62,179 nt of DNA from Klebsormidium nitens (Eukaryota; Streptophyta; Klebsormidiophyceae; Klebsormidiales; Klebsormidiaceae): contig DF237480.1 in the NCBI GenBank assembly GCA_000708835.1, forward strand, positions 1 through 62,179, read 5' to 3'. The first letter of the stretch is position 1; each line of letters opens with the position of its first letter. The position numbers and the translations under genes are program-made. A model generated the notes under the pieces. That model worked only from the letters and a program-made list of their open reading frames with translations, made no database searches and was not told the origin of the DNA. This document shows, in pieces, positions 9,270-21,936 of the stretch.

Positions 9270-12200
9270 CACTGTAGCATGTTCGCCGTTGCTGGTCGTC
9301 TACGAGCCCTGCACGTTCGTAGGGCACACGGTCGCAAAACGAGCGAGAATATATCCAACAAGAACCAGCGTTACACAAACTTCTACGAGCGCCCGCTAGT
9401 GAGCATGCGGTATGGTCCCAGCAGGTCCTTCATTGCCAGGTCGTCGATCAGCGTGCCCAGGTATCTCTGAAGCGACATGAAGCCCAAAAGAGTAACTCTG
9501 ACCAGAACTTGCTAACAACGACTTCCGCCGCAGCTACATGAAGCATTACTGCACAAGCCCAGCCTAATGACGGCTCCGACCCCGGCCTACTGGAGACCGC
9601 TCCTTCTCACAGTCTGCAGTACACAGGTGCCAGGAAGCTAAAGATAGAAAACAGCAACGGAAAATATTGAGAAGAGGACGACAGACACGACCAGAAACAT
9701 GCATAAGCTTAAAGGTGTCTACAAGTAGGCAATCGATATGTCAAGAAAGGCCCACTTACCGTTGCTTGTACACTAATTGTGGAGGTAGTCGAGCGCCCAA
9801 AGAAGCAGCGCAATCACCTGCGATTAAGAAAGCCGGTAATCAGCTCAGCTCACCAATAAGGTCCCGATACGTTGGTGTGTTCCGTTCCTTAGTCTGCCAC
9901 TTGACTATGACCGGAAAGCCGAGAAAACAACTACCAAGCAGCGGAACATGTCGCATGCCTGTATAACATCTACTCCCGTCCATACCGGATCAAGGGCCAG
10001 ATGCCACGTGGCAGCAACTCACTCGCATGACGACCATCTTCTCGTCCATGTAGCCTTCGTATTCGGCGAGCGATTCGCCAACGTGGACGGGAGCAGTACT
10101 CGAGGACCCGGGTCACTCGCCGGGCGTCCTGGAAGACCATGCAGAGCTTGATCTGGGTCTCGTGCCTGAGAGGGTGGGAAGAAGGGGACCAGATAGAAAT
10201 CTAGGGAAGTTAAAAAGCGGACCCATTAATGGATACAGTGCTTGTTCGGAATGTCGTCCCTGAGAGGGCGAGGAAAAAGAGACCGGGTGAGGAACTAGAG
10301 GGGGGGAAAGCGCACCCGAAAATATATGCTTACAAGTACAGCTCCGCCAGCTTTTCGTGCCTTGTGAGATGGGCAAGGAAGGGGAAACGCGATATACTGT
10401 ATGGAAGTAATCAAACCCCGTGAGAAAGCAATCATGGTTAGTTGACCGAGTCATATGGTCCCGCAGGGAACAAGAGATGCGGATACAGGTGGGGCCAATT
10501 TGAGAGGGTCCGAGAAGCGAACAATGAAGAATTCGTCCACTTTAGAGAGGCCTTGACAGCGGAAGACAAGACTTGCGGGGGAACCTTCGTCGTCTACCGC
10601 GTCTGGTTAGAGTGTGGTTCTCTGGCCTCAATGTCGCCATGGGTTGTGGCAGCGATTAGCGAGTGGTTTTCGGCATTGTTTCAGCCTGGAGGGCAAAACA
10701 AGCAAACTTGGATGACCATTATGAAGAACAGGAGCGGCGAGGTCGAACAGGAGCCATGGGATGACAGACGGTTGGCGAAAAGGCGGGCAGATGGTGGCCC
10801 TAAGCGGTGCTCTGTAAACTGACTAGTGAGAGTTCCTCGGATTTAAGCTCATGCCTCTTACAGAGCCGCTTGCTTGGGGAGGAAGGAGGGTCGCCAGCGA
10901 GACATTATGGAAACAACAGACAACAGGATTGACAGACCAGCACAGACAGAAACTAGTCACCATTCTGAAAAGGAAAGGAGCTTCTACGAGCACAGATTGC
11001 GCAATCCGAGCAGCAGCAAAAAGCATCTCCCCCCCTGTGCTACTGAAGTCGGTCCTTTCACCCGCTTCTCTCATGAGCGTCAGGAGCTTATGCATACAGA
11101 AAGTCGTACTCGACAGCGTACGCAGAATGCAGCTTATTAAAAGTGTCCGAGATGCATGCAAAAAAGTACAAGGAACTCTTGTGGTCTTGAACCATCTCTT
11201 CGATGCCTCCCGATTTGCTGCAATCAACGTTCGAAAAAACTTGAGCTACCGCTCAACTCCCTCTAAGAGTCTTACTTATTCTTGATGGAGGGACAATAGC
11301 CGCGCCCCTTGGCGTTCACCGACCCCCCATGCGCCGGTCTCTCGTGCAAGGAGTCGTTGATGAGCTTATGTCGCCACCGTCCTTCGCAGGGGAACTATTC
11401 CGTATTCCAGTCCCCGAAGCGCCTCCAGGTCGACGCTGACAAAGCGCGGCTCATCGGCTCACGTCTGTTCCGTCAGCTTCTGAAGTCGACCGTCGCAGCA
11501 GGGAGTGCCCACTTGCGCTGGGTGCTTTGAAAGCCAAGGCTCCAGAAGTACCCATGAGGCCCTTCAAAGCCGGCTGCAAGGAGACAGCTTCAGCATGTGA
11601 ACCCCGAAAGAAAACAACAACTTAGGGACTTCTGACAAAAGCAGTAGCAAGGACAGTGTGCTTGGCGAACTATACCACAAACTGGTTCGCTCAAATGCTT
11701 GACTGTATTCGAGCGAAACAAGGTCTGAACCGTTTATTAACAGTGCCTCCAAAAGGGAACGCTTTGGCACACGGGGGAGTCACGTCTCATAAGAATACCA
11801 AACCCATGTCGTCTCACTAGAACAGAATTGCGTTCTGCCACTTTTCCATGCGAAGCTGCCAGGGAAAGACTGAACCCTTGGGGGAAACTGCGTACAATCT
11901 CGAACTGCCACTGTTTAACTGGTTAAGGGCTCGGCCAAGAGGATGGATCTGACCCAAGAGCTCCGCGTGCTTACCAGAAGGCCCCTTCTTCTGCACGGCC
12001 CGCCGGCAACGTTTGGCGCCCCACCCAGATGGCGCCTTTCATGAATGTCCCGGTCGTTACGATTACTCGCAGGCGTAAAACGTTTTGACGGCTCTGCACG
12101 TCATGGTGAGGACGTGATCAGCTCGCAGTAGCCATCACGTTGTATATGAACAGATGAGGCGTGCTGCACAGGGAAGAAAGGGGGACCATTAGAAGCTTGC

Positions 12201-12690
12201 GATTGAGCTCGGAGGAGATGCGCACACAAGTTGGGCACAAGATACAGTCAAAAAACAACTTCCGTTCTCAAGACCTGAAGCTTTTTGATACATCAATTGA
12301 CTTATTATGTATCTTACCGGTTCATGGCTTACTATTTGAACCCGTTGCATTTCTGTGACATGAGAGTTGTGACGAGCTTGTAAAGCAGCGGCGTCAGCGA
12401 GGCAGCTGAAAGTCGTCCTTAATATCTTCAGGCGCCACCAGAGGTGGGCAGCCAGACCGATAGGAGCATGTGGTGAGACCAACCAGGGTGTTAGATCTAC
12501 AGCAGCGTGAGAAAGAATCGACAAGATATTCAGGCCTCACTTTGCGCAGATCTTGGGCATACTGCATCTTGACCGTCTGCCCATGCAGGGCCCACACTCC
12601 AGGCCCCTTGAAGTGCGTCACAAGAGGCTTTTTGTCGGCTATTCTGCCACTTCTGCCACCGAGGGGGCGCCCACCTGATGAAGGCATCAG
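9270..12690 (-). pseudogene. Relic of mnmG/gidA-type (MTO1) tRNA-modification gene
   Basis: Four minus-strand blocks match MnmG in protein order. Bases 12609-12538 read KGPGVWALHGQTVKMQYAQ, the family's KGPAVWxxRxQxDK region. Bases about 12068-11985 read IVTTGTFMKGAIWVG, the TTGTFLxGxIHIG strand. Bases about 11550-11277 read CCDGRLQKLTEQT, a stop codon, ADEPRF, then in another frame KGRGYCPSIKNK, the GPRYCPSIEDK motif. Bases about 9471-9290 read RYLGTLIDDLAMKD and GPYRMLTS, then stops, then RAGLVDD. In organelles MnmG with MnmE makes the 5-carboxymethylaminomethyl group on wobble uridine of tRNAs. Here the RLKTGTP motif is eroded, there is an in-frame TGA and at least one frame change, and the N-terminal FAD-binding GxGxxG exon was not found. 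The copy is non-functional; a working copy presumably lies elsewhere. Confidence 0.87.
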
Positions 12691-12699
12691 GATGTAAGC

Positions 12700-15600
12700 A
12701 TCAATCTTTCAGTTTCTGAAGGTCCATTCAATATTATTTCCTCAGCGCGCTGCGCTTGTCATTTTCGCTGAGAAGCACAAGCAGAAAATCCAATAGGGCT
12801 GAGTTCAATCTTCTGTGCAGCCTGAAAGGTAGCTGGGAGCCTCTTTGTAAGGAGTCAGCTGATTTCATTAAGAAAGACTAGCTGAAAGGCCCCCTTTTTG
12901 GGAGGCACCTCAGCAGACTAACCTCCATTTTCCGCAGCCAAACTTGCTACGGAGTAAGTGACGGATAGGATCATGAAATAGTGACATACCTCATGAACCA
13001 GCTAGCTCTTGGCGGGGCCCCCGACGGCTGGATTGCACGGCTACTCAAGCGACCTAGTCAAGGTTCATCATCAGCAGGAGAGAGGGAAGCCCCTCCCAAG
13101 CAGTGGCAGGCGATGCCTCACACTCTGCAGAGTCACCTCCAATGACAGTCACCCCAAACCTCTTCTCACTGAACCAAATTGCTGACAGTTCTGGCCTAAC
13201 CCTTGCTCATGAAGAAGGGCCGCTGCCAGCGGTTTTGATTGCTTATGAAAGATTGCAGGAGTGCTGGGAGAGAGTAAAAGAAGAGCCACCAGGGGAGGTT
13301 CGGCAGGGGGCCAAACAGCCTCGCAGCTCCTGCAGCGGTCTGCCCATCTGAACTGGTTCCACCCAAGGGCGCAGACGTCATCCCTGATGTGTGTGGGCCC
13401 GTTTTGCAGGCAGGCCGCAGCAGGCCCTTCTGAGAGCATTGCCATACGCCATACGGCCTCTTTGTTGAACTCTCACAGCGCCAGATATACATGCATAATG
13501 CAGTGGGCTGGGGGCTGGGGAGAGAACTCAGAACTCTGTGCTCAAGTCTCAAGATCAGCCTGAGCGGCAGCCTGATCGTCAGCAAATTGCTGAGCAATCT
13601 GAAGAAGCACTGTGACTTGGCACTTGGCATCCTCTCGCCACTTCCTGGAAGCACTTTCTAATAGTAACACTTTCCAAGCACTTTGTAAGCACAGCTGAGG
13701 CCTGATTGGAAGTATTGGAAGAGATCAGGATACACGGCATTGCGCAGCCATGGCAGCTTTCTTGCTGCCGATTCCTAACTTCCTGCACCAACCGCCCTCC
13801 CATTGCCCCTTGCCGCTGCGCATCCAATCTCCAGTTCACACTTTCTGGCAAGCACACTTTGTCCAGAAAATTGACAGCCGCTGTCAGCCGTTACTCGCTA
13901 GCTGACTAGTTTCCTGGGCTGATTAGGACCAACATCAGCTGTAGAACTTAGCGGAGCCTGCATTATAGTCTCGGCGGCGCTCCTTGGGGAAGGACTGCCG
14001 GCGTCGAAGAAGCCTGTTGAGGTCTGTCTGCAGCCCCTGTGTCCAGTGGGCAGTTCGGAGGTGACGATGATCAGGGGCCCGAGGATGGGAAGAAGGGATG
14101 CAACCACTGCAAAAGCGACTGTGGAGAAATATGGCTTGCAGCGCGGCTCTTCCGCAACTGGGATGGTGGGCACTTTTGTATATCTCTTGCTTTGATGATG
14201 CGCATCTTGTTGAACAATTGGGCGAGTTTCTGAAGCACGTTTCCTGGTGTTGGGGTATACTGGGGTCCCACTCCTTGTTTTGAAAAAGTGAACACAAGAT
14301 GACTATCTGGCATTGGGCATCAAGCAACAACTGGAGGCCATGGATTGACTCTCTAAGTTGGACTTTCACTTGTAAATCTTGTCAACAATCAGGCCATTCT
14401 CAAGACTGCTTTTTGCAGACACCCGCTTGTAACTGGAGACGGTTTGGCTTACTTCCCAGACATCAATGCTCTCAAGATTTCGATGCTTGGGGATGTGGAA
14501 TGAGAACCAATAAGACTGCCAAAGACGAACCTGCAGACTCTCTAGACCAGAAGGCAAGGAAACGTAGAGCCTGACTGAGAATGTGGACGAAGTGTTTGCT
14601 TGGGGCAAGTGTTGCGGAACAGGCAAGTTGTCAAGATAGTCTCCTGCTTCTCACTTGTGCGTTCCAGAGCTTCTTTCTGCAAAGACCCGCTTCTGCTGTA
14701 ACTTGTTTATCAGATCATTGTCCTCAATCACCATCCTGCTCCAAACACTAGGTTTTCATATCTGCAAAGAAAGAACCAAGTGGCAAACTCTTCTACATTG
14801 TCAATGTCCTCTCTTGCAAAAGAAACCCCGCTCCTCTGCATAACGGCATCAGAAGAGAGAACTCTGGGTTGTTCATGCCTGAGGAACCAAGGTCATCGAC
14901 AACAGGACAGCAATCTTGGAGGGCACCCCATATGAATGCAAGTTTTTCTTGCCATTGTTCCCGAGTTTTTCTCCGAACCACTTTCAGGAGAAGTAGATAT
15001 TCGTCATCAAGGGGACACTTGACAAGCATCATTTGTTGGGCGCTTCAAAACCATCAAAACCATCAAAACCATGAGATCCCAGGATCTGACGGTTGTGGCC
15101 CCTCTTTCGCAGGTCAGAGCTTATACAGTCACCTGAAGTGACCCCCCCGTAAGCAGTACTTGAAGGCTACCTGGACGGCAACCTGTGCAGGTAAACCGCT
15201 GCAATACTGCGGCCTCGTCTCCTTACGGATGGAGCTTGCTTTGGCTGTGCATTGCATAGGGTCATCAGGTCTGTCTTTGATACCTTGCACACAGCGGTAC
15301 ATTTCCTCATGGACCTGGCACATCATGCGGGTTTTCTATCAATCTGCCCCATGCCTTTAATGGGCATGGCATTGAGAGCAGTTGCCGTCACTGCAAAGAG
15401 TTTTGGTTCGCTTCTCGTCCCCTTTCAAATCTCCTCAAGAGGAAACTGCAAGCTCGGGGCAGATTGAAGAGGAAATTGCAAGCTTGCTGCCCCGTACTCT
15501 GTTAGGGTGCCTCCCAATTGTTGGCATATTGTCGCAATCATATGTGAAGGGAGTCTGACAAGCGTGACATTGTCCAACGTTTTTGCCATCGCAGCCTCTT

Positions 15601-15700
15601 CGAGAACACGAGCTGCCGACAGGTGCAGAAATTACTGCATGAACATTCAATAAGCCAGATGTTGCATCACCCTACTCGTCCTTTTCTGAATCCTCTGCAG
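12700..15700. other. Unassigned region with coding-like fragments
   Basis: No complete gene could be built. On the minus strand, bases 14626-14366 hold a frame with leucine-rich spacing (GLESLQVRLW, then NLESIDVWEV), and 14745-14655 and 14430-14370 both contain a KRV(F/S)A motif, suggesting an internal repeat. Bases 15032-14793 (minus) are also coding-like (DDEYLLLLKVVRRKTREQWQ). Together these might be a decayed F-box/leucine-rich-repeat gene related to the one at 19.4-20.5 kb. A short triple repeat of catcaaaac lies at about 15047-15075. Assignment is weak. Confidence 0.3.
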
Positions 15701-17183
15701 CAGCCACTCTAAGCAACCTCGTAAATTCCCGATCAGGTCTTGGTCTGTGAGGCAATTCTCTCAGTAGACATTTTCACGCAACCCCCGTCGGAAAGCATCT
15801 TTCGTAAACAGTCCCTGTGCTCTGGCTGCAGTCCCTGTTCTCTCACTCTTGCAATGAACGGGAACACAAATCAATTGCGCTCGAAGACAGTCGTGTTGCC
15901 TTCACGTCAGGCGCCTCTTAACACCATCTGACTGCTTTGTGAACCTGTCGTGCAATTTCACCGCTTCCTGCCTATCCTTAGCGCCAGCATGAATTTCTTC
16001 GCCTCCTCAAAAGCGTGCAGAATCTTGTTCTTCCGACATTCGAGACACCTCCTCGCCCCATCCCACGAGGCACCCTTTCCGACCTGCACCGCTAACCCCT
16101 TCGCGCAGCCCGGTTAATGTTATTGGAAAACTACACCTGGTTCACTGCCACGTCACTCCGCCAGCTGTACATGGTTCTCAACGAGCAGAGGGATCACTCT
16201 CCAACTGACCCTATGTGCAGCCCTGGGGAAAGGTCGCCGGAAACACCACGTTCTAATCCTCGGGGCCGGGGCTGCTGATTGACGTTTTGAGGGAGCCGGA
16301 ACTGCCGGAGGTGGGTGTGGGTTTACACGTTCAGCTGGGGGGCGACGACTCCGGGCACTGTCTTCGACAGGCTGCTGGTCAGTACATGCAGCAGGTGGGC
16401 GACACGTGTCAGTCCGCGATTTCATTATCTGAGGAGTTCGAAGCGCAGCGACCTTGAATTTTTGGACGGCGCTTGGGAGGTTATATGGAATATGGATATG
16501 GAAGGTTGACCCAGTACCTGCAACGGTTGAGGGCGTGTGTCACTTTCTACATCTCGACGTTTTGGAGGCCGCTTTGGCCTGCTTGTTTCAACTCCTCTCA
16601 GGTGGACTGGTTTTGTGTCCGCTCATTGCTGCCATGATTATTTATTTTGTTTCGAGAGAGCCGTTTATGTCCCACAAACCTCGTCGCCATTGACATGCCT
16701 TGCTTATAAGCAAGCATAGTTCGTGGAGGGAGAACGGCAACCGCTGAAAGGCAACCATCTAATTGGCCGCTCACCAGTGAATGTTCGATCTTGGAGGGTT
16801 GTAGTCAGACGAGTGTTTGCCTGGAGGCCGCATTCTCCTTCCACCGGTTCAGCGTGAAAGCAAGAACCATTGGTCCAACATCGTGCTCCGCAGCGGTTTG
16901 TACCGGTACCTGTCGCACTTGTTTCGTAGCTGAGGTTTGATCTTGCATTTCAAGACGCTGTACGGAAACATGCTGTTTGAGATCGACGGATTGTGAGACC
17001 TGGACGTCTTTATTCCAACGGCATAAAATCGCTGCACGACGGAATGGAGTTGTAGCAGATTACGTTCTGACAATCAGCAGTTTGGAAGAGCAATGTTAGT
17101 CCGCCAATTGTAGCCTTTTCATCGCTACCTGAGAGTGTATACTCCGTGCTCCGCTTCTGCCAGCTGTGCAGCCTGGACAATAT
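15701..17183. other. Region without a supported gene
   Basis: A GC-rich stretch at about 16.17-16.45 kb is open in several frames on both strands, so the open frames there reflect composition rather than selection for coding. No recognisable domain, RNA gene or repeat was seen. Confidence 0.4.
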
Positions 17184-17568
17184 TCACACCGCTCTCTGCT
17201 TTTGCCAGGCAGCAAACCACCAGGTCCGCAACATGGGCTCTGTGGCCGGATCTCCCATGACACGCTCCCAACAAGATTTCGCCTCCGACGTAGCACCATT
17301 CTCACCGCCGCCGGAGCTGTCGCGTGACAGAGCCTGGTGCAAACCCTGGGCCAAAGGAGAAGCGGGTTAGTGTAACGCACTTCTTCGGCCTGGAGGCGAC
17401 AGGCCTCTATTGAGGAGGTGCGGCGATTGTGAAGGACGAGAAGCCCGTGGGACATGACGGTGGCGCTGCGGATGCGAAATGCGTACGAGCTGGTCAAGGC
17501 AACAATGCATCCGGCGGTTACTGAAAGAAGGTTAGTGGACAAAACGAATTGCTTTGCCACATCCTGCT
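17184..17568 (-). CDS. Possible internal and last exons of a small unknown protein
   Basis: A coding-like frame runs down from about 17568 after a possible acceptor (gctagcag). It starts with a hydrophobic segment (QFVLSTNLLSVTAGCIV) that could span a membrane, and has no ATG, so an upstream exon would be needed. If a 35-base stretch with splice-like ends (gtgcgt to cccag, with ctaac inside) is removed, the frame joins to a polar tail ending at a TGA at 17186-17184 (WWFAAWQKQRAV at the end). The two halves look protein-like only in these two frames. A 35-base intron would be unusually short, so a decayed gene with a frame change is equally possible. The family is not recognised. Confidence 0.3.
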
Positions 17569-17599
17569 AGCTTGCATGAACCTTCTGTTCGAGGAACAT

Positions 17600-19350
17600 T
17601 TGGAAGTGCACAGCTATCTGGTTTTGGAAACAAGACAGGTCAGTATCACAAACGCAGGCGTTGTCTGTTGAGGCTAAAGATTGCTAGAAACAGCGTTGAT
17701 GCTGGACTTGAACTTCGGACCGAATAGCATACATGTCAATTACCCAACTTGTGCTGGCCGGCCAACGAAGATTATTATGGTGTTTTGTCGATCATGACAC
17801 CATAAGAGTTCTGCACCATCCGCATCTAAACTCACAAGGGCTTCGGACCAGACTAAGTCATGGACGTCGTTTCGAAAGTCTTGTGCAGCGGGCTGCATGC
17901 GCCAGCTAGGAATAGTGCATGGGCTATAAACTTGATCATTGCAGCTGATCAGATAGTAACATGCCTACCCCAATCATCGATTGCATCATCCTTAAGCAGC
18001 ACGCCGCGGTCCATGGCGTGTGATTATAGCTGCTCTCGACATATTTGCGTCAGTACCCATATAGGCTAGCGACAGTGGAGATGATGATAGTAATGAACGT
18101 CATACATGCACGACAATTGGTCGGATGCCTTCTAGCTCCAACTCATCATATCTTCTTGCAACATGAGATGATCATGTCCGACATGTGCTAATTGCATGAT
18201 GTTCTCTTGATCAAGGCGGCTGTGCCTGAAAAGCGCGCGCGAACCCATGGCCGTGAACACATGAAGTATGACGCGCGGTATGTGGTCAGTCAAAAATACA
18301 CTGAAAGTTGAAACTGATCCTTAGCTCAGTGATTATTGCAGGCTGTGCGCCTGGTTATGTGTACGTTCAGTCACCCTGCAAAGTCAATATTTTCATGGAC
18401 GTGCTTGCGCCGGCAGATCGACACCGATCGGCAACAGGTGCATGGCACGTTGTCGGTCATTGCATAAACGGCGCAGCAGAGAAATAAGGCGGCTTAAACA
18501 TCAACACACTAAGTGGTTCGATGGGTATGAGCACCGAAAAATTGGTAATGGCAGCTCGAGTGCAATCCACGGCAACAATCTGTTTAAAGTTCCAGAAAGC
18601 TGCATGTGAGACTTCACCAGATTTGTAACTTACATCAAGTGCTTTCACATTCCAATTGCAGCCTGCATGCCAATTCTGGGTCTTCAGTCGAGTTTGTTTT
18701 CAGCTGTACATGCAGATTTTTAAGCTGTCGATAGCCGCCATGCGAGATATACCGCGTGAGGTCCTAGACAAAGTCAAAGACAAAGACAGAGGGGTCCATA
18801 GGGGTCCATCTGCAGAAAACGTATACGTATACTTGAACGAGCAGTGGGACTAGTGCAATATGAAAGGTCCCGCGGTGGGTCAGCCACCACTCTTCAGACT
18901 CTGGCTGTGCTTTCAACCTGCGATCCTTCTGAGACGCTTGCTCAACCTTTCCGTGCGTGGCTTTTGCATGATCAGCGCGTCGTGCGGCCTGACAGAGAAC
19001 AATTGCACCTGTTATCGTCCATGTATCCTCTCCTGTCCTGACTAGATTGTGAGTGTGGAGAGTCAATAAAGAAAGTGCGGTCAAGGAACGCAGATCAGGG
19101 AGGCGTTTCAAGCACAGTACAGTGCAGGCTGCACTGCATTTTAGCAACTGCTAGCGAACTTGGCTACGCAGCAATGCACCACACGTCTCTGGGGTTGTAC
19201 CCGATTGACTCAACATTTGGTCCATGATAAAGCTCTCGTCTATTGCACTAATTGCTTTACAGGCCACAGTGATAGGATGAGCACAAGAAACGAGGCAGAG
19301 CTGTCATGGTAGTGCAAAGTGCAGCCCATGAGCAGCTTGCGCAACTTCAA
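17600..19350. other. Region without a supported gene
   Basis: AT-rich in part, with short overlapping open frames on both strands. A 63-codon minus-strand frame at 18648-18457 looks mildly protein-like, but has no recognisable motif or clear splice partners. The repeated word gtcaaagacaaagac near 18775 is a short local repeat. Confidence 0.4.
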
Positions 19351-19356
19351 CTCACC

Positions 19357-20481
19357 TCAGTGGCCCCTTTCAGGCACGCGACACATGTCAATCTTTAGAT
19401 TTGCGTTGCTCTCTCTCAGTTCAACCTGGTTTGCAAAGAACCATTCATAGTCTGACTCCCCAATGAACAGAGTCAACTGCTTGAGATTAAACATTTCTGC
19501 TACCAACAGTTTCAGCGCCTCCATATGATATGACCTTGCTTTCAAGTAGTTCGATGTGCAGAGTCTCGAGTTCGTGTGCTTCCTGGAGCAGCCACTTCCA
19601 GTTTCTGCTCTGAGGATCTGTCTCTGTTTGAAAGAGGTTCATATTGCCCTGGTTGCGAACAGGGTTGCGAATGATGAGCGTCTTGAGAGTTGTCACTGCC
19701 TGTGACCTATAAAAGGTTGTGCCTGGTGACACCACAAGGCTCTGGATTGAGGAGTCATATCCAAATTCGATATTCAGATGATCTGGGATGTCAAAGCTTT
19801 CGAGACCTGTCAGGTTGATCTGGAGGGTGGTGCGGATCCCTGAAACCTGAATCTCCTGGATAATCAGCTGCTTCACGGACCAGGATTCCAGCCTTACATC
19901 TGAGTATTGAAAAGTAGCCGCCAGACATTCGACTCTCAACTTTTCAAGCATTGGACAGAGAGCCAGCAAACGCCTGAGGTCCTCTGGAGAAACAGCACCG
20001 CCTGTGACACATAAGTCGGTGAGGAAGGAGAAGGAGGCGTTGGTGTCCTTAACACAAAGATCTGCGTGAATCGTCAACACCTCTAGACTTGGGACCAGAG
20101 TGATCAAGTCAAGAATGCTGAGGCCTGTCCTTTCGATCTCGGTGAGGTCCTGAGATTCCACGTCATGTCTTCCTCGTCGGAGTTCTGTTTGAAATCAATC
20201 TCTGGACCGTCTAGGTCGATGAACGTAGTATCCCGCAGTGACAGCTTCTTCAATTTTGGTAGAAGTGCTGCCACAAAGCTGCCCGGAACAGCCCCTTTCA
20301 GAGTGAACTTGCGCAGAACCCTGCTTTTGTTTGCAATCAGCAGAGCTTTCACCTCCTCAGAAAGCGCCTTCAGGCGTCGACAAGTCAAACGGACCCGGGC
20401 CAGATCATCGACATCTTCCAAGGCTTTAATCACTTGAACAAGCACTTCGTCCGGGATGTCTTCGAAGATGGCCATCTTCAT
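19357..20481 (-). pseudogene. F-box protein gene with two frame changes
   Basis: The gene starts at ATG 20481 with an F-box at residues about 6-45 (FEDIPDEVLVQVIKALEDVD, then RLTCRRLKALS), the segment that binds SKP1 in SCF ubiquitin ligases. A leucine-rich C-terminal part follows (LPKLKKLSLRDT; later LVPSLEVLTI; LRRLLALCPMLEKL). Near 20160 the reading frame must change: the first frame passes DEEDMTW and soon stops, while the homologous-looking continuation ESQDLTEIERTGLSIL is in another frame. Removing five bases (atgac, beside near-identical gacat/gacgt words) rejoins them as EDVESQDL. Near 19545 a second change is needed to continue into MEALKLLVAEMFNLKQLTL, ending at 19357. No intron of plausible size fits either point. 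It is either a recent pseudogene or carries sequence errors. F-box-LRR genes turn over rapidly in plants. Confidence 0.8.
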
Positions 20482-20637
20482 TCAAGTTGAGAGCGGCGCC
20501 GCGCTCAACATTGACGCAATGCCAACAGTCAAACACCTAGAAAGACAGGAAACTTAGCTGAGAATTGTGAGAGCTGGAGGGAGATGGTGAGCGCTATACC
20601 TAACTTATAAGCGGCTGGAATTACCACCTTATACTAT

Positions 20638-20825
20638 CCTAGGGTTTCGCGATCAAGAGAGATATATTAATCTGCGGGGATATTTGAACACATAAACTTC
20701 AAAGCTCCTTTATCATTCAAATCCTAACCCAAACTAAGTAAAACTGCTCTACCTAGCTTGATTCAACACGCCCGCACCCGTACCCACCCTAACCCCCAGA
20801 TTAACCCTACCCGTCCTAGTTACCC
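20638..20825. promoter_or_regulatory. Telomere-like motifs upstream of the F-box gene
   Basis: CCTAGGGTTTCGCG lies at 20638-20651, about 160 bases upstream of the F-box start. Further out, bases 20724-20825 hold several CCTAACCC/AACCCTACC words. This is the same telo-box class seen upstream of the Fic pair, DGD1 and PPOX2. A promoter role is inferred. Confidence 0.4.
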
Positions 20826-21936
20826 TTTAATGGTCCTTACCCTTCATAAATTCGCGCAGAATGGGAATTGATCTTCGGTGACTCATCTCAAAATTGTGAC
20901 AGGTCACGGTATCGGGACGATCCACCAGCGCCATGGGTTGCGTGAAATACGGCCCCCGGTGAGCGGTCACAAGGTGCCTGTCGTCGATTTCCAGTCCCAC
21001 AATAAGGCCCCCAAGCACCGATCAGTGAGCATCGACGTCTAGTGAAAGTGTCCACACTCCGGGAGCCCTGTTTCTCGCCATTCGAAATGCAATTAGGTCA
21101 ATGAAGGCCAACTAGGCCCGAGAATCGAGAACTGGGGAACGTGAAAAGTCGTGAAACCTGGGCCATGCGTTGCGCGTGCGAGAATTCCGGTAGAGTTCTT
21201 TTTATCAACAACCTCGGTTTCACAGGCCCAGGGAGGAAGAAGGTACCGTTGTGTACACATAGGTAGTGGGAGTACAAGATATTCCAATCATTGGCACCGC
21301 AAAAGTCAGTGAATTTGAACTTTCCAATCGATGTTTTGTCCCGGTCGGTGAGGCTCTTTGCGCTGGTGTCCTCGTGTATAATCTGCTGAGATTGTGGGTG
21401 CGATCAATATTCCGCAAAAATTCGTGCAACGACGTCCAAGACTCACGGTCTGAAACCCTGCATGTACACCCACAAATCCACCTAGGTACGAATCATGTAC
21501 CGTAGCCTGATCTACAAAGAGGATCAAGAAAATAATCGAGAACAGAAGATCGGATGGTCCGCAACTCAAGTCTGCTGACAGTAGCACCATCCAACGACTC
21601 ACATCCGGATTTCCAAGAATAACTTTTAATCTCAGATTTTACAGCGCGATGGGTGTCTCTGTATGATGTTTACCAATCAATTCTCTAATCAGTACATACT
21701 ACCGCACCTAGGATAATCAATTACCAACTAGGTACCTAAAGCGGTTCAAACTTCCCTGTTTGAACAGTGTTCTGAGTTCACAGCCGCTAGCCGGATACTA
21801 ATTTACTACCTAATACTAATAGCTGGAGCAGCTGTAGGCAAATGTCGCCTGTAGTCACCAAAGTGTCACTGCAGATCCCCGCCGAGCCAGTTGATCAACA
21901 GCTCCATGCTTTCAGGTTTGCAGACACATAAAAATC
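20826..21936. other. Intergenic region upstream of the kelch gene
   Basis: It holds no recognisable gene. A 63-codon minus-strand frame at 21018-20827 looks somewhat protein-like, but no family could be named and no splice partners were found. Bases 21650-21850 are AT-rich with several acctaat words and lead into the kelch gene 5' region. Confidence 0.45.

Noticed and set aside
10442-11285. Plus-strand frames of 126 and 144 codons
   Set aside because: They lie across introns and antisense to the mnmG relic, whose minus-strand blocks carry recognisable family motifs.
11440-11480. Splicing out the TGA in the mnmG relic (a gtgagcc word is present)
   Set aside because: Protein matching the family continues directly after the stop (ADEPRF), and a further frame change follows, so an intron there would remove conserved sequence.
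15045-15076. A microsatellite of biological interest (catcaaaac repeated three times)
   Set aside because: Too short and imperfect to support any role.
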